Source of the DNA: Chlorobiaceae bacterium
GTDB taxonomy: Bacteria > Bacteroidota > Chlorobiia > Chlorobiales > Chlorobiaceae
Direction of reading: 5' to 3'
Assembly: GCA_013334965.1 (NCBI GenBank)
Contig: JAAXWO010000012.1
Coordinates: forward strand, 22,176-86,175
Length of the DNA: 64,000 bases
Shown here: positions 32,297 through 42,171 of the stretch, piece after piece
Layout: each line of letters begins with the position of its first letter
Position numbering within the stretch: the stretch's first letter is position 1
Made by a program: the position numbers and the translations under genes
Notes under the pieces: model-generated
The model's input: the letters and a program-made list of their open reading frames with translations, nothing else
Told to the model about the DNA's origin: nothing
The model's database searches: none

Positions 32297-32312
32297 AAGA
32301 ACGATCGTTCTT
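32297..32312. promoter_or_regulatory. Probable TetR operator palindrome
   Basis: AAGAACGATCGTTCTT is a perfect 16-bp palindrome, 35 bp upstream of the tetR start codon. Size, symmetry and position match TetR-family operators. Confidence 0.75.
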
Positions 32313-32470
32313 TTATGCAAGTATTTTTATTTTTTTTTGCTTAAAAAGGGAGGTGGATTCGGAGTGAGGTGAAAAGGCAATGCAAGTGATTCAGGAAGAG
32401 TCGTGAAGGAGGGATGCGCTGAGGGAAGTGAAGAGGGGGGCTGGTACATTCAAATGCACCATCGCAAAGG

Positions 32471-32539
32471 CACAACAAAAAGAGGTACAAGCCGGAAGCT
32501 GAAGGTCATTCAGTTATATGGCGCCCCAGAGATTAGAAC
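32471..32539 (-). repeat. Decayed copy of a tRNA-Arg 3' end and its terminator
   Basis: The sequence aligns at roughly three quarters identity with 34541-34612, the terminator and 3' end of tRNA-Arg. It includes ACAAGCCGGAA...GGTCATT and the degenerate T-arm/acceptor piece GCGCCCCAGAGATTAGAAC (for GTGCACCCGAAGAGATTCGAAC). Such a direct repeat next to a tRNA is what an old integration event leaves. The frame 32403-32708 crossing it is spurious. Confidence 0.6.
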
Positions 32540-33160
32540 AAAGCAGGGTTACGATTACAGGAGGACATTGGGTATCAATACTTGTAATTATGGCAGCTCC
32601 TGTCATTTCAGATCCGAAGGGTCAGATGGGAAATTCATGGTGTTCACACTGACCGCTGGCCAGGAATGCCTGAATACCCACCGGCCTTTCAGGTATAAAT
32701 CTGGATAAGCTTATATCGTCTACATGAAGAGGTTTTCTGATCGTCGAGATGATAAAGCCATTTTGTATTGCCGAGGGCATCTGTTTGCAGTAGAGTATTT
32801 AAATAGATGACCCCTCAATCCATAATTATCCTGCCAGCTGATAATGTGCTATTTCCCTGGCTGTAACTCGGAATTTGAATAAAAGAATTGCCAAGCTCGA
32901 TCTTGGCATTCCCGGTTTAAGTAATTCTGATATTTGTATTTGAGACAGAGTATGGATTAAATGATCCGAAGGGAACGGTGGTATTATCAGGTAGAGCAGA
33001 GGAGGCAATTATTTTAATTAGAGGCAGTATGGAAAAACTATCTGATAAATAATTTAAACAATGGGTGGATTTAATTGGCAGAAAATCATTTTTAGTTCTA
33101 AATACATAAGAGCCATACATTTACATGATGGCCCTTAATATGGAATTGAAATTTCTGGTA
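32540..33160. other. AT-rich gene-poor stretch left of the H-NS-like gene
   Basis: About 620 bp with rising AT content. Short frames (32826-33008, 33125-33349) overlap nothing recognisable or are shadows of the H-NS-like gene. No RNA gene recognised. Confidence 0.5.
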
Positions 33161-33535
33161 TTAACTGAAAAGGGGGATTTTATTCGGATTCTCCTTGACG
33201 GCTTTTTCTTTGGGATTGGAATCGGTATTTCTGATCCGGTATTGCTCAATATCTCCGCCAGCATCAAGAATTTGTTTTACCCACTTAGGTTTAGGCCCTT
33301 TGCCTCCGCCCCAGGTTTCAGATTCGCTTTTACGATATTTAATGACTGATGGGGCTTTTACTGCTTTAGGTTGATTTGTTAAAGCACTCCCCTGAAGATC
33401 GTCTACAGTTATTTCATACTCAGCCATCTTGGCTTTAATCTCCTTAATCACCCCTTTTTTTGCAGCCGCTTTTCGGGCATCTATCTGTTTTTGAAGAGCC
33501 GCAATATCAGCCTGAAGCTCAGCAATGGTTTTCAT
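33161..33535 (-). CDS. H-NS histone family protein
   Basis: 124 residues. The first 50 form a charged coiled-coil-like oligomerisation region (TIAELQADIAALQKQIDARK), followed by a linker and a C-terminal H-NS DNA-binding domain: KYRKSESETWGGGKGPKPKW then VKQILDAGGDIEQYRI, comparable to the TWSGRG-x-x-P-x-W signature. H-NS proteins bind AT-rich DNA and silence foreign genes. Here the gene lies in the most AT-rich segment of the window, next to a tRNA cluster, which suggests it came in with mobile DNA. No clear Shine-Dalgarno sequence. The family is best known in Proteobacteria. Confidence 0.8.
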   Translation of the reverse strand: MKTIAELQADIAALQKQIDARKAAAKKGVIKEIKAKMAEYEITVDDLQGSALTNQPKAVKAPSVIKYRKSESETWGGGKGPKPKWVKQILDAGGDIEQYRIRNTDSNPKEKAVKENPNKIPLFS

Positions 33536-34540
33536 ATTGAATCATAAATAGTATTGGCAAAACATCATTAGTGGTAATTTAAATAAAAATTCGAACAGGC
33601 AAAATTAATCATATTATTACAATCTCTATGTGTAGGCATGACCTTGAGATGTCAAGATGAATACTCCAATGGATATTAATTATCCGAATAATTTTCAATG
33701 GTTTGATTAATTAATTTCTATTTGCCGTCATATTATTAAATCTGAAATGTGTATCCGGTAAATTGAACTTTTCGTGGATACTTATTTCAAGGATAATCAG
33801 TGATCAGGTATTAGAGTCGTAATTGATCGAAGAGAGTGGGGTGTTATTAATTATCAGCAGGATTATTGTATTGATTGTCGCTGAGAGTTTGGCGGATGGC
33901 TTATTCGAAACGCTATTATATATTCATTTTGTTTGTATTTAGTCTCTAATTATTTTTATTCGATTTGTAATTATTTACTTGTGCTTATGTTTCTGATCAG
34001 ATAATGGTATTTGGATCAGGTTAACTTTTGCGTATGCTTATAAGTATTTAAATTATAATATCATGGAGTTGTGTCTTTTTTGCGTAGTATAATTAATCTT
34101 ATTCGTGAGTTAATTATTTTGGTATTTGATTATAGGGTTTTGGATAATTAATTTTAAAAGAATTATAATTGAGGCTGAATCGTAAAGATGCTATTCAATA
34201 ATCTATAGAAGTATTATAAGCAGTATTACAAATTAAAACCATATTCGAAAGAGCATTTATTAAATAGATATGGGCTTTTCTTAAGCCCTGTTTTTGTATT
34301 AATATGCTAATTCATTTGAATTGCGGATAGATCGATAATGATATAATGAATTTGTGATCTTTCGGATTTGAGATGTAGCTGGATTACATAATTGATTATA
34401 CATGAGCATATCGCGTCATGTCAGCGGATGGCCTCAACAGGTAAGTAATGCAGATACAGGCATTCACGAAGTAATCAGGATGAGGTCGCGTGAAGAGGGG
34501 AGGAGTGGGATGGAGGATATTGTGCACCTGCTAGAGGCAT
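33536..34540. other. Very AT-rich region with no gene seen
   Basis: About 1 kb dominated by A and T (many TTATT, AATTA runs), with no open frame above 60 codons. It separates the H-NS-like gene from the tRNA cluster. It may be decayed mobile DNA or a silencer binding region; nothing specific can be called. Confidence 0.6.
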
Positions 34541-34577
34541 AAAACAAAAAAGACCTACAAGCCGGAACCTGTAAGTC
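34541..34577 (-). terminator. Terminator downstream of tRNA-Arg
   Basis: On the minus strand GACTTACAGG and CTTGTAGGTC pair around TTCCGG with two mismatches and are followed by TTTTTTGTTTT. It ends the minus-strand tRNA transcript. Confidence 0.8.
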
Positions 34578-34591
34578 ATTATGTTTTATGG

Positions 34592-34665
34592 TGCACCCGA
34601 AGAGATTCGAACTCCTAACCTTCTGATCCGTAGTCAGATGCTCTATCCAGTTGAGCTACGGGTGC
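34592..34665 (-). tRNA. tRNA-Arg (anticodon ACG)
   Basis: Acceptor GCACCCG/CGGGTGC, D arm with AGCTCAACTGGATAGAGC, anticodon stem TCTGA/TCAGA with loop CTACGGA (anticodon ACG), T loop TTCGAAT. CCA not encoded. Its 3' end is partly duplicated at 32471-32539. Confidence 0.95.
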
Positions 34666-34704
34666 AAATTGCAGGCATCTTGTAAACGAGATACCTGTCA
34701 ATGT

Positions 34705-34777
34705 AGCGTGTACGGGATTCGAACCCGTGATCTTCGCCTTGAGAGGGCGATGTCCTGGGCCACTAGACGAACACGCC
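34705..34777 (-). tRNA. tRNA-Glu (anticodon CTC)
   Basis: Acceptor GGCGTGT/ACACGCT, anticodon stem TCGCC/GGCGA with loop CTCTCAA (anticodon CTC), T arm CGGG-TTCGAAT-CCCG. CCA not encoded. Second of three minus-strand tRNAs. Confidence 0.94.
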
Positions 34778-34807
34778 ATTAAATCAATACTGTACTCCCT
34801 CTGTTGG

Positions 34808-34881
34808 TGGGCCCTGTAGGACTTGAACCTACGACCCAGCGATTATGAGTCGCTTGCTCTGACCAACTGAGCTAAGGGCCC
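34808..34881 (-). tRNA. tRNA with CAT anticodon, probably tRNA-Ile2 (lysidine-modified)
   Basis: Acceptor GGGCCCT/AGGGCCC, D arm TAGCTCAGTTGGTCAGAGCA, anticodon stem AGCGA/TCGCT with loop CTCATAA (anticodon CAT), T arm GTAGG-TTCAAGT-CCTAC. The anticodon arm and C4/C5 acceptor pairs resemble E. coli tRNA-Ile2 more than elongator tRNA-Met, so TilS-modified Ile(AUA) decoding is favoured; elongator Met is the alternative. Confidence 0.85.
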
Positions 34882-34965
34882 TCTTAGCCTTGCTTTAGAG
34901 TGGGATTAATATAGCGCTTTGAACCAATAATCCAAAAAGAATCATCGCATTTTGTCAGCCTATTT

Positions 34966-36240
34966 TCAGGAAAATTCCTGGTATCGGTCTCTCTCGATAT
35001 CGGCTCCAAGAGAGGTCAGTTTCTTCTCGATTTTTTCATACCCACGATCAAGATGGTACACCCGGAGCACTTCGGTCGTGTCGCTTGCCACAAGTCCGGC
35101 AAGGACGAGGCATGCTGAAGCCCGCAGGTCGGTCGACATGACCTTTGTGCCAGTCAGCTTCTGCGGGCCGTGTACGAGAGCCTGATTGTCCCTGATTTCG
35201 ATGTTTGCGCCCAGGCGGTTCAGTTCCGGGATATGGTTGAACCGTTCATGGTAGATCTTGTCGATGATGGTGCTTGTGCCTTCTGCCTGGGTCATCAGCG
35301 CCATCCATTGAGCCTGCATGTCTGTGGGAAAGGCCGGGTATGGATTGGCCGTGATATCGGTGGGCTTGAGTATTTCGGGTGCCGTGAGCGATATTGAGTC
35401 CGTTCCGGTTGTGACCGAGCATCCTGCTTTCCGGAACGCTTCGATGACCGATGACAGTTGTTGCGGATCGACGCCCGTGACGGTTATTTCGCCCTTGGTG
35501 ATTGCTGCCGCGCACAGGAGGGTGCCCGCTTCAATCCTGTCGAATATGTTGTCGAATGATACGGCCTTGAGCTTGTCGACCCCTTCGATGACGAGCGTCG
35601 TGGTGCCGATGCCTTCGATATTGGCTCCCATTTTCTGCAGGAAGTTGCAGAGGCAAACGATCTCCGGTTCAAGGGCTGCGTTGCCGAGTATGGTCGTGCC
35701 CCCAGCGGTGACCGCCGCCATCAGGGCGTTGCCGGTCGCTCCTACGGAGGAGATGGGGAAGTCGATACGGGTGCCGCGCAGTCTGGAGCCTTTGACCTTT
35801 GCATCGATATATCCCTTTTCGATGGTGATTTCAGCTCCGAGCTTTTCCATGGCCATGATGTGAAGGTCGACCGGTCGTGGCCCGAACGCGCATCCGCCCG
35901 GAAGCGATACCCTGGTGTGGCCGAACCGTGAAAGCAGTGGGCCGAGGACGTAGATTGACGCCCTCATTTTCTTTACCAGTTCGTATGGCGCCTCGATGCT
36001 TTTCAGTTGATCGGTGGATACTTGCAGCACATTGTTTTCGAAAGCGACGTTCGCCCCGAGGTATTCGAGGAGGGTGCTGAAGGTGCGGACATCCTGCAGG
36101 TCCGGTATTCGATTGATCGTAAAGGTTCCGTCAGGGGTAAGCAGTGTGGCTGCAATAACGGGAAGTGCGGAGTTTTTGGAGCCGGAAGCCGCAATCGTGC
36201 CGAAAATCCGGTTTCCTCCGCGGATGACGAGTTTATCCAT
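34966..36240 (-). CDS. murA: UDP-N-acetylglucosamine 1-carboxyvinyltransferase MurA
   Basis: 424 residues, normal length. It transfers enolpyruvate from PEP to UDP-GlcNAc, the first committed step of peptidoglycan synthesis. Lys22 in [10 protein letters not shown] and the catalytic Cys117 in [15 protein letters not shown] are present, so the fosfomycin target Cys is kept. Two inside-out domains are expected; [21 protein letters not shown] near the end is typical. It is divergent from the EnvC-like gene, which also concerns the cell wall. Confidence 0.97.
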   Translation of the reverse strand: MDKLVIRGGNRIFGTIAASGSKNSALPVIAATLLTPDGTFTINRIPDLQDVRTFSTLLEYLGANVAFENNVLQVSTDQLKSIEAPYELVKKMRASIYVLGPLLSRFGHTRVSLPGGCAFGPRPVDLHIMAMEKLGAEITIEKGYIDAKVKGSRLRGTRIDFPISSVGATGNALMAAVTAGGTTILGNAALEPEIVCLCNFLQKMGANIEGIGTTTLVIEGVDKLKAVSFDNIFDRIEAGTLLCAAAITKGEITVTGVDPQQLSSVIEAFRKAGCSVTTGTDSISLTAPEILKPTDITANPYPAFPTDMQAQWMALMTQAEGTSTIIDKIYHERFNHIPELNRLGANIEIRDNQALVHGPQKLTGTKVMSTDLRASACLVLAGLVASDTTEVLRVYHLDRGYEKIEKKLTSLGADIERDRYQEFS

Positions 36241-36401
36241 TCAAGTTCATGTCCATGGTTACATCGAAAAAGCCTTATTTAATTATTTCACGCTCAGAAA
36301 CACAAAATAATTATTTTAAAGCCACTTTTGTCCTGACCTGTTTGACCTTTGTGTCGGCTGGTCGATGGTATGTAAACGTCTGTGCCAACCATTTCCATAT
36401 C

Positions 36402-38009
36402 ATGCAAATTCTTTCCGGAAGCCGTTCCATACCGATTTATCTTCTCAGGCTTCTCTGTTTATGCCTTTTTGTTGCCGGTACGATCTCCATACAGCCGACG
36501 GAAGGCCGGGCGGCAAGCGATGAGATGACCCGGATCGTCCAGGAGCGGAACAGGGTCGAAAGTAATCTGAAGGGGCTGAAAATACAGCTCGAAGAGTATC
36601 AGTTGAAGCTCAAGAAAACCAGGAAGGACGAGGTTCTTTCGATGGATGCGCTCAAGAACATCAGGAAGCAGATCCTGGTGTATGAGCGGCTCATCAATGA
36701 AAACCAGACCTATCTGAACAGCCTGGACAGAGAGATATCCTACCTGCAGAACCAGTTGGAAGACAACCGGAAGAATTACCATCGAGTTTCTTCTGATTTT
36801 GAGCGTGTTGCCGTGGCGGCATACAAGCAGGGAGGAAACCGGGATGCTGAAATGGTTTTCGCTTCGAACTCCGTCAACGACGCAATGATACGAACGAGGT
36901 ACATGGGGTTTCTGTCGCGATCGGTCAAGTCGAAGGTGACCGACCTGCAGACCAGCGCACAGCAGATGGAGGCCGCGCAGGTCCAGCTCCAGCAGAATTA
37001 CCGCCAGAAAGAGCAGGCCATGAAGGCCCAGCGTGAGCAGCTTCTGAGCTATTCGTCCAAACAGAAGGAGAAGGAGGCGGTGCTCAGCGACATCAAAAAG
37101 AACCGAAGCGAGTATGCCGCAAGGATAACCGAGGTCAGGAAAAAGCAGCGGGAGATGCAGTCGAAGATCGAATCGCTGATCATGGCCCAGCAGGAGCTTA
37201 TCCAGAGGGAGCAGGAACGGGCAAGGCTGGCCGAGTTGAAGCGCCAGAAGGAGCGCCAGGCACGTGTCGCAGAAAAAAGGCGCCTTGAGGCGGAGCAACG
37301 TCGCAAGGCCGCTGCTGACGCAAAGGCTGCCGCCGTAGCCGCGGCTAAAGCTGCTGCCAGGGTAAAAACCCAACCCCGCCCTCCTGCTCAACCTCAGCCA
37401 TCCCAGCCCATGGCGCAGGTCCCGGCGCACTCCAGGCAACAGCAGCAGGGCAGGACCCAGCCTCAAACATCCCCCGGCGCCAAGCTGCCGCCGGCAGCAC
37501 CTCCGCAGGCCGTTGTTCGCCAGGATGCTCCGGCAGCTGAACCCCAGCAGGAGGAGGCACAGCCTCCGATCGATCCTACCGAATCCGAGATCGACAAGGT
37601 GTCTGTCGATTTTGATGCAAGCGGCTCTTCGCTTCCGTGGCCGGTCAGGAACGGTGTTATCGTCCGCAGGTTCGGTTCAAGCCTCGACAAGGAGCTGAAT
37701 CTGGTGACCACCAGCAACGGCATCGACATCTCTGTGCCGGTCAACACTCCCGTCAAGGCTGTTTCCGGCGGCAAGGTGGCCCAGATCGCCTATCTTCCGA
37801 CCTTCGGCAACGTGGTGATCATACGTCATCCGAAATCGTATCTTACCGTATACGCCAACCTTGCACGCGTTTCGGTGGCAAAAGGCGAGGTCATTCGCTC
37901 CCAGCATCTGCTCGGTAACTCAGGACCGATGCCTGAAGGCGGATCGATCGTTCATTTTGAAGTGTGGAAAGGCAAGATCAAGCAGAACCCTCAGAAATGG
38001 CTGAGATAA
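36402..38009 (+). CDS. EnvC-like murein hydrolase activator (coiled coil plus degenerate LytM/M23)
   Basis: 535 residues from ATG 36402, which gives a signal peptide (IYLLRLLCLCLFVAGTISI); the frame is open back to 36249. A long coiled coil fills about 40-310, then an Ala/Pro/Gln-rich linker, then a LytM/M23 domain (about 415-535). The catalytic residues are not all there: the first zinc His is Asn (TTSNGIDISVP) and the HxH-type position reads VYANL, with only the final VHFEVW His kept. Like E. coli EnvC it is probably an activator of amidases at septation and not a hydrolase. Confidence 0.85.
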   Translation: MQILSGSRSIPIYLLRLLCLCLFVAGTISIQPTEGRAASDEMTRIVQERNRVESNLKGLKIQLEEYQLKLKKTRKDEVLSMDALKNIRKQILVYERLINENQTYLNSLDREISYLQNQLEDNRKNYHRVSSDFERVAVAAYKQGGNRDAEMVFASNSVNDAMIRTRYMGFLSRSVKSKVTDLQTSAQQMEAAQVQLQQNYRQKEQAMKAQREQLLSYSSKQKEKEAVLSDIKKNRSEYAARITEVRKKQREMQSKIESLIMAQQELIQREQERARLAELKRQKERQARVAEKRRLEAEQRRKAAADAKAAAVAAAKAAARVKTQPRPPAQPQPSQPMAQVPAHSRQQQQGRTQPQTSPGAKLPPAAPPQAVVRQDAPAAEPQQEEAQPPIDPTESEIDKVSVDFDASGSSLPWPVRNGVIVRRFGSSLDKELNLVTTSNGIDISVPVNTPVKAVSGGKVAQIAYLPTFGNVVIIRHPKSYLTVYANLARVSVAKGEVIRSQHLLGNSGPMPEGGSIVHFEVWKGKIKQNPQKWLR

Positions 38010-38022
38010 CAGGGAGTGCATT

Positions 38023-38574
38023 ATGGGAGTGAAGTGGCTGTTTATGACGATTTTTTCCGTGCTGTTCCATCCCGAAGCATTCTGGGAAGAGGCCAGCGCG
38101 CATCGTCGTGAGGTCAATGCGATGAAGGATTATGCAGCGCCGGTAATCGCGCTTGCCCAGTTGAGCAAGATTCCATTCATTGCGGTCCCGAGGATGGCGA
38201 TGTTTCTTGCCATCGTCAGTTTCGTCGTCGACGTCGCAGTGCTGTACCTCCTGTCGGGGGCAATCGTAACTCTTGTCGGGAGTGATCGGACCGAATCGAT
38301 CCAGGATGACGTCATGACCATGCTCTGCTTCTCCCTGACGCCAGTCTGGCTCGCAGAACCATTCTATTTCAGCGGCCCATGGCGCTGGCTTTTCATGGTG
38401 GCCGCCCTTCTCTACTCTTTGCTGATTGCCCGGTCGGGCCTGAAGGCGATGCTTGAAAAGGAGATTCCCCAGATCGACGCGTTCTCCGGTAAGTCGGCCC
38501 TGTTTCTGGTCGTGGCGACGATGACCTCGTTCATGCTCACCAGCGGGTTCGCCCGTTTTTTCACCTCTTTATGA
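38023..38574 (+). CDS. Yip1-family integral membrane protein
   Basis: 183 residues with about four to five hydrophobic helices ([34 protein letters not shown] and others) after an amphipathic start with [12 protein letters not shown], which resembles the bacterial Yip1/DUF1282 family. No catalytic motif. It starts 14 bp after the EnvC-like gene and ends 11 bp before nadE, so all three probably share a transcript. Confidence 0.7.
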   Translation: MGVKWLFMTIFSVLFHPEAFWEEASAHRREVNAMKDYAAPVIALAQLSKIPFIAVPRMAMFLAIVSFVVDVAVLYLLSGAIVTLVGSDRTESIQDDVMTMLCFSLTPVWLAEPFYFSGPWRWLFMVAALLYSLLIARSGLKAMLEKEIPQIDAFSGKSALFLVVATMTSFMLTSGFARFFTSL

Positions 38575-38584
38575 CCTTTATGCC

Positions 38585-39418
38585 ATGGAACCTCATGACC
38601 TCCATCTTGATTACAGTCTGGTCGAATCCATCCTGATCTCGTTCATCCGCAACGAGATCAGGAAGTTCGGGTTCGGGTCGGTGGTGCTCGGCCTGTCTGG
38701 AGGCATCGACTCGGCGGTCGTCTGTGAGCTCGCTGTTCGGGCCCTCGGGCCGGACAATGTTCTGTCGCTCATGATGCCCTACAGGACAAGCAGCCAGGGC
38801 AGCCTCGACCATGCGATGCTCATGGTCAATCGGCTCGGGATCAGGGTAGAGATGATGCCTGTGACGGAGGTCGTCGACGCCTTTTTCGCCTCACGAGAGG
38901 ACGCAGGACGGCTCAGGAGGGGAAACGTCATGGCGAGGGCAAGGATGCTCTGCCTCTACGATGTATCGGCCAGGGATGGCTGCCTGGTGCTCGGTACCAG
39001 CAACAAGACCGAGTTGATGCTTGGTTATGGCACCATGTTCGGCGATATGGCCTCAGCGGTCAATCCGATTGGGGATCTCTACAAAACCCAGCTCAGGGGA
39101 CTGGCGAGGCATCTCGGCATACCAGCTCCGCTCATCGACAAAGAGCCGTCGGCAGACCTCTGGGAAGGTCAGAGCGACGAACAGGATCTCGGGTTCAGCT
39201 ACGAATCGGTCGATATGCTTCTATACATGATGCTGGAAGAGAGGCGGGACCGTGATGCGATCCTTGCTGAAGGCATAGACCCGGCATTTTACGACAGGGT
39301 CAGACGTATGGTCGTAAGAAACCAGTACAAGCGCATGATGCCGGTCATCGCCAAACTCTCCAGCCGCACCCCCGGCATCGACTTCCGCTATGCGAGGGAC
39401 TGGCAGGAGGTGAGGTAG
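38585..39418 (+). CDS. nadE: NH3-dependent NAD synthetase
   Basis: 277 residues. It adenylates nicotinate adenine dinucleotide and aminates it with ammonia, the last step of NAD synthesis. The PP-loop is [15 protein letters not shown]; other family segments are [23 protein letters not shown] and [20 protein letters not shown]. There is no glutaminase domain, so it uses ammonia directly. nadB and nadA are also in the window. Confidence 0.95.
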   Translation: MEPHDLHLDYSLVESILISFIRNEIRKFGFGSVVLGLSGGIDSAVVCELAVRALGPDNVLSLMMPYRTSSQGSLDHAMLMVNRLGIRVEMMPVTEVVDAFFASREDAGRLRRGNVMARARMLCLYDVSARDGCLVLGTSNKTELMLGYGTMFGDMASAVNPIGDLYKTQLRGLARHLGIPAPLIDKEPSADLWEGQSDEQDLGFSYESVDMLLYMMLEERRDRDAILAEGIDPAFYDRVRRMVVRNQYKRMMPVIAKLSSRTPGIDFRYARDWQEVR

Positions 39419-39442
39419 GGAGGAGCGTGACACGCGACCGGT

Positions 39443-39648
39443 CGTGACTCGTGACACGTGACGGTCGTGATGCGTGACGCGTGACACATAAACGGCGCGT
39501 AAATGGTTGTTGGTGTCGGGTAAGGGGGCAGCGTGCCGTGCCTGATGTTTATTCTTCTTTGTCCACGACGTCCATGACGTCCATCCTGTCCATTCAGTCC
39601 ACAATTCGGTGTCGCATCACACGCCACGCACGACCGTCACGAGTCACG
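39443..39648. repeat. Imperfect inverted repeat of GTGAC-type motifs between nadE and nadB
   Basis: The left arm (39443-39485) is built from CGTGAC/CGTGACAC units. The right arm (39614-39648) is an imperfect reverse complement of it (CACGACCGTCACGAGTCACG...). About 130 bp lie between, including a CGTCCATGACGTCCATCCTG direct repeat. It could be a miniature element or a transcription-end structure for the converging genes. The 234-bp gap holds no gene. Confidence 0.55.
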
Positions 39649-39651
39649 TTG

Positions 39652-41247
39652 TTAAAACGATCTCAGCACGGTGTCGACCAGATAATACTTGTCGTCTTTC
39701 TGGGGGAAGTCCGTCGTGTAGTGCAGGCCTCGCGATTCCCTTCGTTTGATGGCGCTCTGGATGATCAGGCTCGCAACCTTGATGATGTTGCGCAGCTCGA
39801 TGATCTGGGGCGTGATTCTCGTTTTCTTGTAATAGGCTTCGGTCTCCTCCTTCAGGAACTCGATGCGACGCCTTGCGCGGTCGAGGCGCAGGTCGCTTCT
39901 GACGATGCCCACGTAATCGTTCATGATCTCCTGGGTTTCACGCTTGTTGTGCGCCACCAGGATCCACTCTTCGGGGCTCGATGTACCGGAATCGTCCCAG
40001 TCGGGGAACTCGAATTCGTGGCAGATGGCGTTCAGCCTCTCTTTGATGTCCTGGCTTGCGCGCCAGGCGAAGACGAGCGCTTCGAGCAGGGAGTTGCTGG
40101 CCAGTCGGTTCGCTCCGTGCACACCCGTGCAACTGGTCTCTCCGCACGCATAAAGCCTGTTGATCGTGCTTCGTCCGAGGCTGTCGGTCATGATGCCGCC
40201 GCAGGAGTAGTGGGCTGCCGGCACGACAGGGATCATCTCCCTGGTCATATCGATGCCGAAGCTCAGGCAGGTTTCGTGGATATGGGGGAAATGTTCCCTT
40301 ACCTTCTCGGGGTCGATATGGGTCACATCCAGGAAAACGCACTCTTCACCGGTTTTTTTCATCTCCGAATCGATGGCTCTGGCCACGATGTCCCTCGGCG
40401 CGAGATTTTCCCGCTGGTCGTACTTGTGCATGAAGGCTTCGCCGCTCTTGAGCCGCAGGATGCCGCCGAACCCTCGAACAGCTTCGGAAATGAGGAACGA
40501 TTTGGCTTTCGGGTGGAACAGCGACGTCGGATGGAACTGGATGAACTCCATGTCGGCGATCTGTGCACCGGCACGATAGGCCATGGCTACGCCGTCTCCT
40601 GTGGCGATATCCGGATTCGTCGTATGCAGGTAGACGTGTCCAAGGCCGCCTGATGCGACCATGGTGACCTTCGCCAGGATCTTCTTCGGCTTGTGGTTCA
40701 GGGTGTCGAGCACGTAAGCCCCATAACACGTGATATCGTTGGTTTTTATGTCGAGGTGGTGCTCGGTGATGAGTTCGAGCGCGTAATGGTGCTCAAGCAG
40801 GGTGATGTTGGGATGGGCATCGATTTTTGCGAGCAGCGCCGTTTCGACCTCGCGGCCAGTCAGATCCTTCGCATGGACGATCCTGCTGTGCGAATGCCCG
40901 CCCTCCTTGCCGAGGTCGAGCGACTGGTCGGGGTTTGTGGTGAACTCGACGCCGAGTTCGATGAGGCGCATGATATGCGATGGCCCTTCATGCACCAGGA
41001 TGCTGACCATCTCCTTGTTGCAGAGGCCTGCGCCTGCGTCGAGCGTGTCGCTGATATGAAGTTCAGGACTGTCGTTCGCGTCTATCGTTGCGGCTATTCC
41101 GCCTTGAGCCCAATTGGTGTTGGATGTCGAACTCTCTTTTTTCGTGATGATCGTGACCTTCGCGTGATCGGCCATCTGAATCGCGAAATAGAGGCCTCCG
41201 ATTCCGCTGCCGATAACCAGCACATCGGTCTTCATTTCCTGTGTCAT
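39652..41247 (-). CDS. nadB: L-aspartate oxidase
   Basis: 531 residues from ATG 41247; the frame extends further upstream without homology. It oxidises aspartate to iminoaspartate with FAD, the first step of de novo NAD synthesis; NadA at 49538 uses the product. Signatures are the FAD-binding [18 protein letters not shown], the [10 protein letters not shown] segment, [33 protein letters not shown] and [19 protein letters not shown]. It converges with nadE. Confidence 0.95.
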   Translation of the reverse strand: MTQEMKTDVLVIGSGIGGLYFAIQMADHAKVTIITKKESSTSNTNWAQGGIAATIDANDSPELHISDTLDAGAGLCNKEMVSILVHEGPSHIMRLIELGVEFTTNPDQSLDLGKEGGHSHSRIVHAKDLTGREVETALLAKIDAHPNITLLEHHYALELITEHHLDIKTNDITCYGAYVLDTLNHKPKKILAKVTMVASGGLGHVYLHTTNPDIATGDGVAMAYRAGAQIADMEFIQFHPTSLFHPKAKSFLISEAVRGFGGILRLKSGEAFMHKYDQRENLAPRDIVARAIDSEMKKTGEECVFLDVTHIDPEKVREHFPHIHETCLSFGIDMTREMIPVVPAAHYSCGGIMTDSLGRSTINRLYACGETSCTGVHGANRLASNSLLEALVFAWRASQDIKERLNAICHEFEFPDWDDSGTSSPEEWILVAHNKRETQEIMNDYVGIVRSDLRLDRARRRIEFLKEETEAYYKKTRITPQIIELRNIIKVASLIIQSAIKRRESRGLHYTTDFPQKDDKYYLVDTVLRSF

Positions 41248-41458
41248 GTACGTATGTGACAATTTTCTGTTACTGCCGTTGCTTTGGGGTTTTACTCCGG
41301 CTCTTCGACGGCAAGAGGTAATATAATCAGCAGGATTCCAACTCAAGGCCATCGCCAGGCATCCGGAATGCGATTTTACGGTTTTATGGCATGGGCTGAA
41401 GGCACGGGAAGAGCCATGGAGAACAGACACATCCCGGAAAGGGCGGTTGCTGTCGGGT

Positions 41459-41498
41459 AAAAAAAAGGGAACCTGTCGAATGGCAGATTCCCTTTTTA
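41459..41498 (-). terminator. Terminator after pdaD (bidirectional form)
   Basis: AAAAAGGGAA-C-CTG and CAG-A-TTCCCTTTTT pair around TCGAATGG with one internal mismatch. The minus strand reads into a T-tract, fitting the end of pdaD. Confidence 0.85.
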
Positions 41499-41555
41499 TA
41501 CTGATGCCGTCTTCGCTCGTGCGGAGCCGGATTCGCTTCGTCTGGTTTCCTGATA

Positions 41556-42101
41556 TCAGGGCAGCAGCACTGCGCAGGAGATGACCGTCGTCCAGAGGCC
41601 TGTTTCGCCCTCTGCAGACTGGGTGATATTGTACGAATTGATGATTTTGCCGCTCATCTTGTAGATGCCTTCACGCTCGTCCCAGTCCTTGTTCGGGTCG
41701 AACTCGATGCCGAGGGTCGTGGCAAGCATAGTTGCGGCCAGATCCTCTGCGTATTCGCCGGACTGTTCAGTTGTTTCACCGTAAGGGTGGTGTTCGGAGA
41801 GGTAGCCGTACTGCGTGTCGTCAGCAGGGATGGCTACGCCGACCGAGGAGGAGATGAGGCGGTTGTTTTCGTTGGTCGAGTTGCGCGCAAGAACTGCGAA
41901 GGTGATCTGTCCCGGGCTCAGGTGTTTCACTCCCTCTTCAACGCTGATGCGCTGGCATTTCGGGGGAAAAATACTGGAAACCGTGACCAGGTTGCATTTT
42001 TCGATTTTGGCGTCTCTCAGGGCAAGCTCGAAAGAGGAGAGATACTCTTTATGCCTTCCAACACCTTTGGTGAAGAATACTTTTGTCGGGACAAATGACA
42101 A
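41556..42101 (-). CDS. pdaD: Pyruvoyl-dependent arginine decarboxylase
   Basis: 181 residues, a family best known from archaea and some bacteria. The enzyme makes agmatine from arginine for polyamine synthesis. The proenzyme cleaves itself at a Ser-Ser bond; here Ser42-Ser43 in [12 protein letters not shown] fits, with Ser43 becoming the pyruvoyl group. [11 protein letters not shown] and HHPYGET are also typical. It is preceded by tyrS, 70 bp upstream on the same strand, and followed by a terminator. Confidence 0.93.
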   Translation of the reverse strand: MSFVPTKVFFTKGVGRHKEYLSSFELALRDAKIEKCNLVTVSSIFPPKCQRISVEEGVKHLSPGQITFAVLARNSTNENNRLISSSVGVAIPADDTQYGYLSEHHPYGETTEQSGEYAEDLAATMLATTLGIEFDPNKDWDEREGIYKMSGKIINSYNITQSAEGETGLWTTVISCAVLLP

Positions 42102-42171
42102 TGCGGTTTCTCCTGATAATGGTTTAAAAAAATGTCGCCAGTTTGTGCAATTATAGGAAAAAGCGAACTCA

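Noticed and set aside
32403..32708. A 101-codon open frame upstream of the efflux operon
   Set aside because: It crosses the decayed tRNA-Arg duplicate and shows no protein-like pattern.
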